Shown: positions 1-10,248, numbered from the stretch's first letter. The stretch: DNA of 64,000 nt from Abelmoschus esculentus (GCA_035048815.1 JAUCBN010000055.1:9022501-9086500); one strand, 5' to 3'. The notes: generated by a model from the sequence alone, not told the origin. A program made the numbers and translations.

Positions 1-2190
1 ATTAGATGTGAAATTAATATAATACATATAAAAAACTGCATTCAATATATATATGTTATGGGGATTTATATCATAATAATCACCTTGGTTCATTGGTTTT
101 GTCACTGCACAACAAACCCAAGGTCAAGGGTTCAACACCCTCGGTCATGTCATCAATCCGTTTAGTCTTTAACGGCCGGTGATTATTTTAATACTAAATT
201 AATAGTTTACCGGTATATTTGACTCTTTTTAAAGTATTGTAGCTATTTCGATATCAACCCCATAATATTATGGTTATCCGTATAATTTACCCTATTTATT
301 ATTTCTATGTTTAAATTTTCAAGATTTACAGTGTCAAAAACTTTATATATTAGATATTTTTATTATATTCCTCCGTTGATTCTCTATCGTTGTTATGACA
401 TGGATTATTTTATTATTATTTTTATTATGACATTGTAAAACATTTGATTTACACGTTGAAGTTTAGAAATTAATTTTGTTTTTGTAATGTTTTTATGATG
501 TCTAATAGAGGAATTTTTCTAAGATTCGAATGGTGGAAATTTTTTTTGGTACGAAGAAAGTAATATATTGAGAAGCAAGTTTTATCTAATGATAAAGAAG
601 GAAAATCGACGAAAGAAAAATCAAAAGATTTTGTTCGATTCATGGATTTTAAGGCATTTTTTAACAAAACAAAGGACAGATTCAGACTTAAGAGACGAGA
701 TAAAATAACTGATAAAATCTAGTACCGAATGATGGCAACTATGAATGATATAGTGCTAAAACCATTTAATATCTAAATTTTAGTGATAAAAAATATTTAA
801 TATTTATTAATGAATAAATTAAAATTTTAAAACTTTAATAACCAAAATATTTTTAATAATAAAATAAATGATAATTTATATAATTTATCATATTTATTTT
901 TTCTCGACTTGAGTTTTTCTTATGTTTTGTTAGGGATTGTTTTGGGGTTTGGTCTTAGTTGGCATAAGATACCCTAAAAGATCAGTGAAATCCATATATA
1001 ATTGAACACTTAACTACTCCCATTAGATACATCATATCTTTTCATTTAAATAATCTTTCATTTAAATAATACACAAAATCATACACTATATTATTACTAT
1101 ATAACGTCAAAAGCTCCATGATTACTATATAATAGTAATACATTATCTTTTCATTTCAATTATACGATGATGACGTGTCATTAACTACCTTGTTAATAAT
1201 ACACAAATTATACGCCATTAATACATAAAATATGAGAGATTAAATCATGAACCTTTTCCTCACGTCATTTGTGATCTATGCAATCAGGTTTGTTTATCTT
1301 TAAGTAACCGCCTGATACTCACTCACTTATTACATATGGGAAAGAGTTGATGATTCACCTTAAAAAATATGAGATGGATAAATCTAGTTGATTGTGACCA
1401 TAGATGACGTGGTGGGAATGATTCATAATATAATTTCTCATTAAATATATTAAAGATTTTTAAATTAGTGTTTAAAATACATAATTTAGATACTTTCTTC
1501 AAACTAATTATTCTAGATCAGATAAGAATCGATTAAAAAATCATCTAAATATTCGATTAAAAAATATATATGAAAATTGATTGCATTGAAAAATGAATCG
1601 TAAAAGGGGATAAAGCTATTTATAGACCACCGAGAAAACACAAATCAGAGCTGAATACCGTGATAAACTATTTACAAGCGTAAACCAAGTATACAAATTC
1701 AAACCGAATGGTTCAAAATAGGAAAGTTCAAAAGGATTATAAATAAGCGTCAACTTGATCAGTCGTAGTATCGTCAAACCCACACCTAAAAATCATAAAA
1801 AGGAACAATCAAAACAACCGGAGAAACAAGAGAAAATATGCCAACATATAAAGATAAATATATCTATAGACAGAAATAGACATGCTATAAAAACATAAAA
1901 AGATCATATTACAGAGACAAAAATAAACGTGATATAAAATATGTTCGATGATTGACAACTAAAAACAAAATTGATATCATCGCCGACTACGTAGCGAGAT
2001 TGAGATGGATAAGTTAAAAGAAACAAATCAACTTATTAATTAGGAGTTAAATAATATGTTTGCTTTCCGGTAACAATTTTAATATTAAAAGAACTTATTT
2101 TTATTTAAGTTATTCTCAGCACGTTTATAATGATAAAATTTATCAAATAATTTTTCTATTACTCTTCAGGTTTTATGTTAACCTTTAGTC
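1..2190. other. AT-rich 5' flank of OMT1, part of the OMT duplicon
   Basis: No gene was found. From about 290 onward the sequence is a diverged copy of the flanks upstream of OMT2 (about 39,290-40,750) and OMT3 (about 48,230-51,090). Shared landmarks are the CTCGACTTGAGTTTTTCTTATG stretch near 900 and the TTGGCATAAGATACCCTAAAAG stretch near 960. Short open frames such as the one at 470-667 (minus) are not conserved in the other duplicons. A tRNA-like piece lies near 82-160. Confidence 0.7.
82..160 (+). repeat. Possible tRNA-derived SINE head
   Basis: The segment has an A-box-like TTGGTTCATTGG and, about 40 bases on, a B-box-like AGGGTTCAACACC, the spacing of an RNA polymerase III internal promoter. 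It does not fold into an obvious complete tRNA, so it is called a SINE-like remnant rather than a tRNA gene. Confidence 0.3.
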
Positions 2191-2199
2191 TATAAATAA
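2191..2199 (+). promoter_or_regulatory. TATA box of OMT1
   Basis: TATAAATAA lies 54 bases upstream of the OMT1 ATG. The same box and the following leader are kept in OMT2 (from 40754) and OMT3 (from 51094), and a similar box precedes OMT4, which supports it as the core promoter of this family. Confidence 0.7.
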
Positions 2200-2252
2200 C
2201 CTGTTTCATACGTATGTTGGTTTCATAGCAAAACATAAAGATCTTGGCTGAG

Positions 2253-3450
2253 ATGGATAAGGTCAATGTCAATGTTAATGAGCTACTTGAAGCTCAAACT
2301 CACGTTTGGAATCACATTTTCAATTTCATAAATTCCATGTCTCTAAAATGTGCTATTGATTTAGGCATTCCAGATGCCATACAGAACCATGGCAAACCCA
2401 TGACTGTTGCCGAGCTGGTTGCTGCACTACCGACGCTCAACCCCACCAAGGCCTGCAACATCTACCGGCTCATGCGTATTTTAGTCCATTCGGGCTTCTT
2501 TGCGACACAAAAGCTAAGTGATGATGCCCGAGTCGGAGAAGATGGTTATGTACTAACCACTGCTTCTCGTCTCTTACTCAAGGATGATCCCCTAAGCATG
2601 GCACCTATGGTGGAATTCTTGCTGGATCCTATGATAACAAAGCCTTATCATTTCCTAGGCACATGGTTTGAAAACAATGACCGAACTCCATTTGATACTG
2701 CACTTGGGAAGGCATTCTGGGAATATGATTTCCATGGCACAAAGCTCGGCAATGATATGTATGAAGGCTTGGCTGGCGATTCTCGATTCGTTGCTCGTGT
2801 TTTGGTCGACAAGTGTAAGGGGATATTCGAGGGATTGAATTCATTGGTGGATATCGGAGGTAGCACAGGAACAGTCGGCAGGGTAATTGCTGATGCATTT
2901 CCACACTTGGACTGCACTGTGTTTGATCTTCCTCAAACTGTTGCTGACCTACAAGGCAGCAGGAACTTGAAATTTGTTGGAGGCAACATGTTTGAGCATG
3001 TTCCAGCAGCAGATGCTGTTTTACTAAAGGTTTCAATTCTACTATATATTTTTTTACAGACATTTCCTTGTTCTAAATTTATTAACACATTGGCACATAT
3101 TATTAATGATTACTGGTTTTGAGTTGAATAAACAGTGGGTGTTATGCGATTGGAACGACGAAGAATGCTTGAAGATCTTGAAGCAGTGTAAAGAGGCTGT
3201 TTCCGGTGGAAAGGATGGAGGGAAGGTGATTATAATTGACTTGGTACTGAGCAAGAATGGCACCGCGGATGATGAGGCCTCGAACTTGATCGAAACGAAG
3301 CTCTTGTTCGATATGGCGACGATGGCGTTGGTGGGCGGAAAAGAGAGAGATGAGGAAGAATGGTCTCAGTTGTTCTCTGCTTCTGGTTTTAGTGACTGCA
3401 AAATTACTCATATTCTGGGTTTGAAATCTGTCATTGAGGTGTATCCATGA
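2253..3450 (+). CDS. Class II plant O-methyltransferase, OMT1 (catalytic His replaced by Cys)
   Basis: This is an S-adenosylmethionine-dependent O-methyltransferase of the isoflavone/resveratrol-OMT-like class, expected to be a cytosolic homodimer acting on phenolic hydroxyls. Exons are 2253-3029 and 3136-3450, with a phase-0 GT-AG intron of 106 bp at the position usual for the family (after VLLK). The product is 363 aa, a normal family length. Residues 1-110 form the dimerisation domain. The SAM-binding loop is LVDIGGSTG (198-206), where family members usually have GGGTG. VFDLPQ lies at 223-228, and GGNMFE at 243-248 has Asn where Asp is usual. Asp294 (IIID) and Glu329 (GGKER), matching the Asp and Glu of the catalytic triad, are present. 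The catalytic base is not: exon 2 begins WVLCDW, so Cys263 sits where relatives have His (WxxHDW). The frame is intact and the ATG follows a TATA box. The substrate cannot be told. Activity is doubtful or altered. Confidence 0.85.
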
Positions 3451-3517
3451 CAAAATGTTGTAACTCTTTCATGCTTGGTGAATTCCGTCATGGTTTATGA
3501 AATAAGATGTCACTTTT

Positions 3518-3698
3518 TAGGGGTACATATAATGATTACGGTTTAGTATTACTTTTGCGTTTTAAACCAGCTTTTGGTCTAAAAGCATTTTTCAAAGATA
3601 ATTTTTCTTTAAAAATTAATTGTTTAACATTGCTTTTGTGTTCTAAACCAGCTTTTGGCCCAAAAGTTGGTTTAAAACGCAATGCTAAACGCAACCTA
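3518..3698. mobile_element. hAT-like MITE 3' of OMT1
   Basis: A roughly 180-bp element starts TAGGGGTACAT and ends ACGCAACCTA, with internal inverted segments around AAACCAGCTTTTGG and AAAAGCATTTTTCAAAG. Related copies lie 3' of OMT2 (about 43,796-43,990) and OMT3 (about 52,650-53,252). The ends are imperfect, so the superfamily is a guess. Confidence 0.5.
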
Positions 3699-3877
3699 AG
3701 CTCATAATGTGTACATTGATTTTTTAAATAAAAAATATCACCATTGAACTCATTATTAACCTATCTAAACTTAAACCGAGAAAAATAGTATGACATAGAA
3801 GTATTTACGAAGCAAATACAAGATTAAAATTACTCCAAACAGACAAAAAGTATAATACCAAAAAATCAAATTAGTCT

Positions 3878-4070
3878 GTCTCATAATCGTTCCCCTTTGG
3901 TATCCTTACTTTAAATTAGTGGTTTTAGGATTTAGAGTTTAAGGTTAGAAGTTGTGGTTAGGGTTTAGATAATTATGGGGTAGAGTGTATTTTTAGGGTA
4001 TAGTGTTTAAGACGTAGAAAATAATGGTTAAGATTTATAATTCATATTTTAATTTTTTTAATAGGGCCAG
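3878..4070 (+). repeat. Dispersed TTTAGGG-like repeat, copy 1
   Basis: A roughly 200-bp unit rich in GGTTTAGG and GGGTTTA with a recognisable order: CTTTAAATTAGTGG, GGATTTAGAGTTTAAGG, GGTTAGGGTTTAGATAATTA, GTATTTTTAGGGT. The same order recurs near 6620, 21,420, 21,850, 42,310 and 53,450, and reversed near 60,560. It is not a perfect tandem telomere array. Confidence 0.6.
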
Positions 4071-5138
4071 GATGTGTCAAAAAGAGGCAAAGAATTTCTA
4101 TTCATCAAACTAACTCGCAAACAATTACGAAACAAGATAACTCACAATCTAAGCAAAGACAAACTCATAATGGCAACAAACAAGATTAAGTATCATGAGT
4201 AACGACCAAACCATTAGTATCATTCAGGATACTAATGTGTATCTCCAAACCAACAACTTCCTATTAACAACTACCATAAGATCAGGTGGGGTCATGAATA
4301 ATTGTTTATTAATAGATCAACCAATCAAATGTATCTATTTTATTACTTTTTTATCTCATCTTTTGATCAAAATAAATCTATACTTGTTAAAAACTATTTT
4401 TAAATATAATTTACGATAAATATAAATAAAATTTACTTAATAAAAAAATATAATATAAATTATTTAAATAAATATATTTAATTAATTAATCTTATAAATA
4501 ACGTAACAAAAATAACGGATATTATATTTTTTTTATAATTCACTTTTTACTTTAGTTGTTATAATTTAATTAATAGAATATAATTTTGCTATGCGAAAAA
4601 GACATGCAAAAAGCAACTCTTCATGTCAAATCCATATATAATTGAAAACTTAAACTACTCTCACTCGGCTCATAATTATTGAGTACCCATAGGCCATAAA
4701 AGAATAATTTATTATTATTAAACTTTTTACTTTAGTGTTTATTAAACATTTTCATTCCATTATTTATCAAAATTTAAATCGAATATTATAAAAATTTATT
4801 ATAATACTAATAATTTTATATTAATTTATATTATTTATATAATTAAGATTTAAATTTTTGGATAATAAACTTAAAGTTTAGTCCTACGTGACCAAATGAC
4901 AATTGGGTTATTTAGTTTTATTTTAAAATCAAATAAAAACAATTTCCCCTTTTTAATTATATTTCACTTAATTACTATTATCTTTTTAAATTTAACCATT
5001 CTATTAATATAAATGACAAAGGGAAGAAAGGCAGAATCTCTTTGGGATTTGTAGGCCCTTCAACAAAATTAAAAAAAAAAAAAAGAAAGAATTGGGACGT
5101 AATAGAAAATATATATTATTCGTTTTTAATCTTTTAAA
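4071..5138. other. AT-rich intergenic sequence, duplicon tail
   Basis: No gene was found. The stretch aligns by eye with 42,530-43,680 and 53,650-54,400, the tails of the other two OMT duplicons. Landmarks are the CATTAGTATCATTCAGGATA and CATATATAATTGAAAACTTA stretches. Confidence 0.6.
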
Positions 5139-6550
5139 GGGTTAATCACTGTGGAGGTCACGTTTGTTTGTCCCCAGTACAAATTTAGTCACTGATTTTA
5201 AAAATTAACCAGTCACATACGTTTTCGACCTGTAAACTTATAATCACTCCGACGTTAAAAACCATCAAGAGTTAACGGGAAGATGATTTAACACAATAAT
5301 AAAAGGATAAATTACTTATATAGTCCATAAATAATTATTTCATTTTTATTTTATCGTTAATTTAATTCTTAAAATTTTAAATTTTTATATTTTTACCGTT
5401 TTTTCAAAATTGAAGTTTATTTCCAGTCTATTACGTAACAGTTGAGTGGGACGAAAACTTGAATGGAATCCCCACAAACCCAATATATCTCCTTCAACAT
5501 CTAATATAATTTTAAGGATTACTATCAATAAAAACTCAACCATGAAAATGTGGAGCAACCAGCGCACTGCTACTGTCTTTCTAGAACTACTTTATGGGAA
5601 AGTATTCTTCGGTTAGTACTGCAGGCTCTTAATACATTCTTGAACTCAAAATCACATGCTTCTTCATTGAAACATTCAATCAGCTTGTACCTCAAATTAT
5701 TCGGAAAAAAAAAAAAAAAAAAGAGATTTGAGTGGTTTTCAGCTTGTAATACATGAAGAGTTACACAAGTTCGTTCTTAGCAGTTATTTGTAACTTCATG
5801 CTTCTATCTTTTATTGTTGAAACTTGAAAACGTGAGATAGCATATCAAATTGGTATAAGAATAGCATCTTATATTTGGTTAGACATCTGATATTTATTGA
5901 AATGGTGCATTATTCTGAAAAGGATGTAGCCCCAGATATAAGGTAGAGACCCTAAAACTGTTAGTATCGGTTACATCTGCTGAACAAACTAGGAATATCA
6001 AGTTATAATTACGATATTGAGTACTCACAAAACTTAGACTATCAAATCTGTAGATAGGTGTTGAAGTTGTGAATTACTTGCGGTACCGATTGAAGAATAC
6101 TTTCCCATAAGGTAGTTCTAGAAAGGTAGCAGCAATGCGGTTGCTCTACATTTCCGTGGTTGAGCTTATATCGATAGCAATACTTAAAATTATATTAGAT
6201 GTTGTAGGAGATGTATTGGGCCTGTGGGGATTTCATTCAAGTTTTCATCCCATTCAACGGTTACGGTAAATAGACTTCAATTTTGGAAGATAGTGAAAAT
6301 ATAAAAATTTAAAATTTTGAGAATCAAATTAAAAATAAAATAAATAAAAAATTATTTAGGGACTATATAAGTAATTTATCCTTTTATTATTGTACCAAAT
6401 TATCTTTCTGTTAACCCTTAACGACTTTTAACGTACGTGACTATAAGTTTACAGGTCGAAAACGTATGTGACTGTATTAGTTGATTTTCAAAATCAGTGA
6501 TTAAATTTGTACTGGGGGCAAACAAATGTGACCTCTGCAGTAATTAACCC
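5139..6550. mobile_element. Mutator-like foldback element with long terminal inverted repeats
   Basis: The ends GGGTTAAT and ATTAACCC begin inverted arms of about 480 bp (about 5139-5625 and 6080-6550). Matched pairs inside the arms include GGAAAGTATTCTTCGGT on the left against its complement CGATTGAAGAATACTTTCCC on the right, and ACCTGTAAACTTATA against TATAAGTTTACAGGT. Flanks TCTTTTAAA (5130-5138) and TTTTTTAAA (6551-6559) form a 9-bp target duplication with one mismatch. Long arms plus a 9-bp duplication point to a TIR-type MULE. There is no transposase, so it is non-autonomous. The unit is missing from the other OMT duplicons. Confidence 0.7.
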
Positions 6551-6599
6551 TTTTTTAAATTTAAAAATTTTCAAATAATCTTTTAATAAATATCTAAGT

Positions 6600-7090
6600 T
6601 CCGCCCTTACGAAAATGGGGTGCAAATCGTCTACTTCTTTTCTTTGCCTTCATTCGTATTTCCACTTCAAATTAGAAGGTTTAAGGTTTAAGATTAGAGG
6701 TTGTGGTTAGGGTTTAGGGAATTAGGGGTAGGATGTATTTTTAAGGTGTATGATTTAGGGTTTAGAATATAGAAAATTAAGGTTAGGGTTTAAAATTCAA
6801 TTTTAACAAATTTTAAGAGAAGACACAAATTGAGGCATGAGAAAGAGGTAGACAATTTTTACCCACGAAAATGTATAATTGATTATACAATGGGTAGAAG
6901 TTTGTCCTTATATTACGTCTCCTTTAATTTTTTTTAAATAGTGAATTTAGGGTTTAAAATTTAGTATTAAGGTTAAAATTATGGTTAGGTTTTAAAAATT
7001 AAGGGTAATGTGTATTTTTAAGTGTAGGATTTAAGATTTAGATGAGAAAAAAAAATTAAATTTTAGAATATAATTTTAAGATTTTTTAGG
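6600..7090 (+). repeat. Dispersed TTTAGGG-like repeat, two further copies
   Basis: One copy runs from about 6620 to 6830 and a shorter one from about 6935 to 7090, in the same order as the copy at 3878. The second corresponds to about 54,440-54,590 in block II, so it predates the block duplication. Confidence 0.55.
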
Positions 7091-7468
7091 GCAGAGATTT
7101 TTCGGACCGAACCACGTTAAATCTGATCTTCTGAACATGTCTTGGTTTTGTTATTATCGTTTTGAAAATTTTTCGCATACCAATTCCTACTAATACTAAA
7201 AACTAACCATCAACATTTAATTATCATCCAATTTACCCCTCCACTAATAACCTTCATACCAATCCCCGATTTTCTCCATTACCAAATCATTACCACTTTA
7301 AACCAATTTTATACATCGAATAGAATTGTACATTAATTCATTTCATCACTCCCATTTAACTAAGTTTGTAATTTTTTTTGAATCAGTTACAGTGGACATA
7401 GTAGTATCTGTTTAGAATATATTCTCAATCATTAAACATTAATCGCTTAATTATTGTACTGTAATACT

Positions 7469-7526
7469 GTTGCTCAAACTCGTGACATCTAAGAAAAACA
7501 ACTATTTCCTTGACCACCGAGGCAAG
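7469..7526 (-). repeat. tRNA-like SINE remnant before the P450 promoter
   Basis: Read on the minus strand it gives GCCTCGGTGGTCAAGG (A-box-like), then about 25 bases later CACGAGTTTGAGCAA (B-box-like). The same remnant lies in block II at about 58,706-58,760. It ends directly next to the TATA box of the P450 gene. Confidence 0.4.
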
Positions 7527-7530
7527 ATGC

Positions 7531-7537
7531 TATAAAA
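7531..7537 (+). promoter_or_regulatory. TATA box of CYP71 pseudogene 1
   Basis: TATAAAA lies 43 bases upstream of the ATG at 7580 and is conserved in block II at 58,766-58,772. It abuts the SINE-like remnant. Confidence 0.5.
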
Positions 7538-7579
7538 TGGATAAAGTACCGAAGAATTCCATACCATTAAATTTTGCAA

Positions 7580-8814
7580 ATGGAGCTGCTCCATGTGGCT
7601 ACTCTTTCCAGCAATCCATTGTTTCTATCTCTGGTTCTCCTTCTTTCCCTTTTAACATGGCTGAAACAAGTAAAAAAGAAGCTTGGATATCTTGTTCTAC
7701 GGATGCAAGGGTCTGGCTTTTGGACCCTACGGTGAGTACTGGAGACAAGTCAAAAAGATGAGCGTGGTTGAATTGTTTAGTCACCAAAGAGTACAGTCCT
7801 TCCGGTTTGTCAAAGACGAAGAAGTTGAAGTTCTTGTCAAAAAAAAAACATCGTGCTTGTCGTGAAGGAGAAGAGTCTATCGATCTGTCGGAGATGATTA
7901 TGTCCGTTTCGAGTAACATTGTTTCTCAATGTGTTCTTAGTCACAAAAGCGACGGGTGCAGCAAGTTTGGGCAGTTGGCGAAAAGGATTTTGATTCTCGT
8001 AACCAGTTTCTGTATCGGCGACATGTTTCCATACTTGAGGTGGCTCGATTCGGTTACCGAACTTATTCAATGACTGAAGGCACTATCTTCCGAATTCAAT
8101 GCCTTCCTTGATCAGGTCATCGAGGAACATGAAGAGGAGACTAACCATAAAAGGGACTTCGTCTCTATCATTATACAACTTCTAAAGGATGGAATGTTCG
8201 AGATGGACCTCACTCGAGACAACATCAAAGCAATCTTAATGGTTATTTGTCAATGTTTCTCTTCTTTCGTTTTTCGTTTTCGTCTGCCCCTTTTTCTGTA
8301 CCTTGATCTAAACTCCTTAATTTTGATATCCCCAGGACATATTTATGGCAGGAACTGAAAGCAGTACAACGACAACAGAATGGATGATGTCTGAACTTTT
8401 AAAGCATCCACATGTCATGAAAAAAGTCCAACAAGAGGTAAGAGATGTTGTGAGAAACAAGTGTAAGGTAGATATGGAGGATATCAGTAAAATGGAGTAC
8501 TTGAACTCTGTACTCATAGAAACTCTCAGACTATATCCTCCTGGTGTTCTTGTTCCTCGTAAAACATCTGCTACTGTTAAACTTGGAGGCTATGACATTC
8601 CATCCGACACCTCAGTCATGATCAATATATGGGCCATTCATAGAGATCCCCAATGGTGGGATAACCCAGAAGAGTTCATCCCTGAGAGGTTTGAGAAGAA
8701 CTCCATTGATTTTAAAGTTGAATCTTTTCACTTCATCCCATTTGGATTTGGAAGAAGAAGATGTCCTGGGATTTCATTTGGAGTGGCTTCTATCGAGTAT
8801 ATGATGGCCTAGTA
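7580..8814 (+). pseudogene. CYP71-family cytochrome P450 pseudogene 1 (CYP71A-like)
   Basis: This is the remnant of a microsomal heme-thiolate monooxygenase. The N-terminus (MELLHVATLSSNPLFLSLVL) keeps a hydrophobic signal anchor followed by a KKK segment. The family then expects the Pro-rich hinge, but the reading jumps to the ILFYGCKGLAFGPYGEYWRQ region, so about 225 bp kept in copy 2 (58,899-59,123) are missing. An A-run near 7840 shifts the frame, and TGA at 8071-8073 stops exon 1. The intron is 8242-8335 in the usual CYP71 position. Exon 2 encodes the I-helix AGTESSTTTTEW, the ExxR motif ETLR, the PERF motif and the heme-binding FGFGRRRCPG with its Cys ligand. The reading ends at DGL near 8810, where the last roughly 40 codons have been deleted. 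It is not functional. Confidence 0.88.
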
Positions 8815-8821
8815 TTAAACC

Positions 8822-9063
8822 TGTTAAACAGTCTAACAAGACTCGTAACTGTTTTGTTGCATTTGGCGCCACTGTTGCTAACAGAAATGCTTCTTCAAGT
8901 TTCTCCTTTCTTCTACTATCTTCCCTTTCATTCTCTTGTTTACTCTCTTATAAATAGAGTACTTTGTATCCATTGTATTCAAGCTTGAATTGAATAAAGT
9001 TCAGTTACATAATTTTTCCATCTCCTTTCTATTGAGATTCTCCTTTCTATTGAAAGATTAACA
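8822..9063 (+). repeat. 5' LTR of the RAE1-carrying element
   Basis: 242 bp, TG...CA ends. It contains a TATA-like CTTATAAATAGAG near 8947, the likely start region for element transcription. The 3' LTR is nearly identical. Confidence 0.9.
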
Positions 9064-9133
9064 TGGTATCAGAGGCTTGGTTTCAATCCTGAGTATCTTG
9101 GTGTTTCTGAAATTCTTCTCTCTTACCATTCCA

Positions 9134-9412
9134 ATGCCTTCTTCCGCTAAAACTCCTCTGGAAACTCGCCTGAAATCTTTCGCCATTGTTGATGTAGTCT
9201 CTACCCATGCTTTTGCTAATAAGCAAATCAGTGTGAAATTAAACACTGACAGATTTTTTGTGTGGCGACAGCAGGTCAAGCTTATGGCTCAGGTTCTTGG
9301 ACTGGAATATTTCTTTGAAGAAGACACTCCCTTACCGGTGAAAAATTAGTCACTGATTCCAGTGGCGAAAGGGCTGTTAATCCCGCTTATCTCATGTTTA
9401 TCAAAGAAGATA
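9134..9412 (+). pseudogene. Copia Gag N-terminal fragment
   Basis: From the ATG at 9134 the reading includes ISVKLNTDRFFVWRQQV, the conserved first block of plant Copia Gag (UBN2-type), then LGLEYFFEED. A TAG at 9347-9349 ends the frame. The Gag reading resumes in another frame as ERAVNPAYLMFIKEDT up to about 9412 and then stops where the captured host sequence begins. Confidence 0.75.
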
Positions 9413-9413
9413 C

Positions 9414-9732
9414 CTTTCAAAACCAAAACCATAGTTTCTTTTTCTCTAAGCTTTGCAGTTTCATAATGACATAATGTCTACGTTCGGTGCCATTGCTGTC
9501 AATCATAACCATAACAAATCATTCAAGATTGCGCAACCGTCCAGTGATTCTATTTTAAGCAGTAGTTTCAGACCCAAGGTCCATTTCTTGATTTCTACTT
9601 CATGGGATAATCAGGTGAGATGTTGGGAAATATCCCAGAATGGTACAACTATTGTTAGTACTCCAAAGGCATCAATTACTCATGACCAGCCGGTTTTGTG
9701 CTCAACTTGGAAGGATGATGGAACGACGGGCT
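9414..9732 (+). pseudogene. RAE1: Captured fragment of RAE1 (mRNA export factor, WD40 protein)
   Basis: From the ATG at 9474 the reading is MSTFGAIAVN, then STSWDNQVRCWEIS and KASITHDQPVLCS, then WKDDGTT. This is the N-terminus and first WD40 repeat of plant RAE1, the nucleoporin-associated mRNA-export protein, recognised from the family's highly conserved SWDNQVRCWEI and HDQPVLC blocks. About 60 bases before the ATG look like its 5' leader. Homology stops after DDGTT, where the family continues into the second blade. The frame then runs through unrelated repeats (GDWFHDKVKGRQF) to a stop at 9837-9839. It has about 85 of the roughly 350 RAE1 residues, so it cannot form a propeller. No intron interrupts the fragment. 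Confidence 0.85.
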
Positions 9733-10248
9733 GGTTCAGATTCAATGATAAAGTAAAGGGTGATTGGTTTCATGATAAAGTCAAGGGACGTCAATTCAGA
9801 ATCAGTGGACTTCAATTTGTTGTCCACATCGAAAAGTGAGGTGATGCAACAAGTTACTGATAGTCATGAATTGTTGTTATTATTAATGTTGGTCACTAGT
9901 GTAAGATTTGGATGGTTTTGTTAATATCAAATTCTTAAAATTGTCTAATTTCTGAAAGAGTTCTGAACGAGAAGAAATTGTAGGATAACAAAGTGAGTAA
10001 AGAAGAACGAAAGGATGAATAACACATTCGATTCTCAGTGAACCACCAAAGAAGAAATACAAATTTTATTTCTAAAGAGCTCCAGATGAAAGAATAATGA
10101 TTGAAGGAAGAAATTGTTTTCTGGTAACTGTCTTCATCAAACTCACTGTGATGGTTCTTTATCGATGAAGATAATTCATTGACTATCGAGCAACTTGTTA
10201 AATAAAATTGAAGAAATTCAAAAAGAAAAAGTTAGAAAGCATGGTGAA

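Noticed and set aside
2629..3063. Minus-strand 144-codon open frame opposite OMT1 exon 1 (also opposite OMT2 and OMT3)
   Set aside because: It is the antisense shadow of a well-supported exon. It recurs only because the exon is duplicated, and it has no recognisable domain.
3878..4070. Interstitial telomere or chromosome end
   Set aside because: The TTTAGGG-like words are degenerate and not in perfect tandem, and they occur as separate 200-bp units.
9730..9839. The GDWFHDKVKGRQF tail after the RAE1 fragment as part of a fused functional protein
   Set aside because: It does not continue the WD40 fold, is made of a short internal repeat (GATAAAGT), and has no family match I can recognise.
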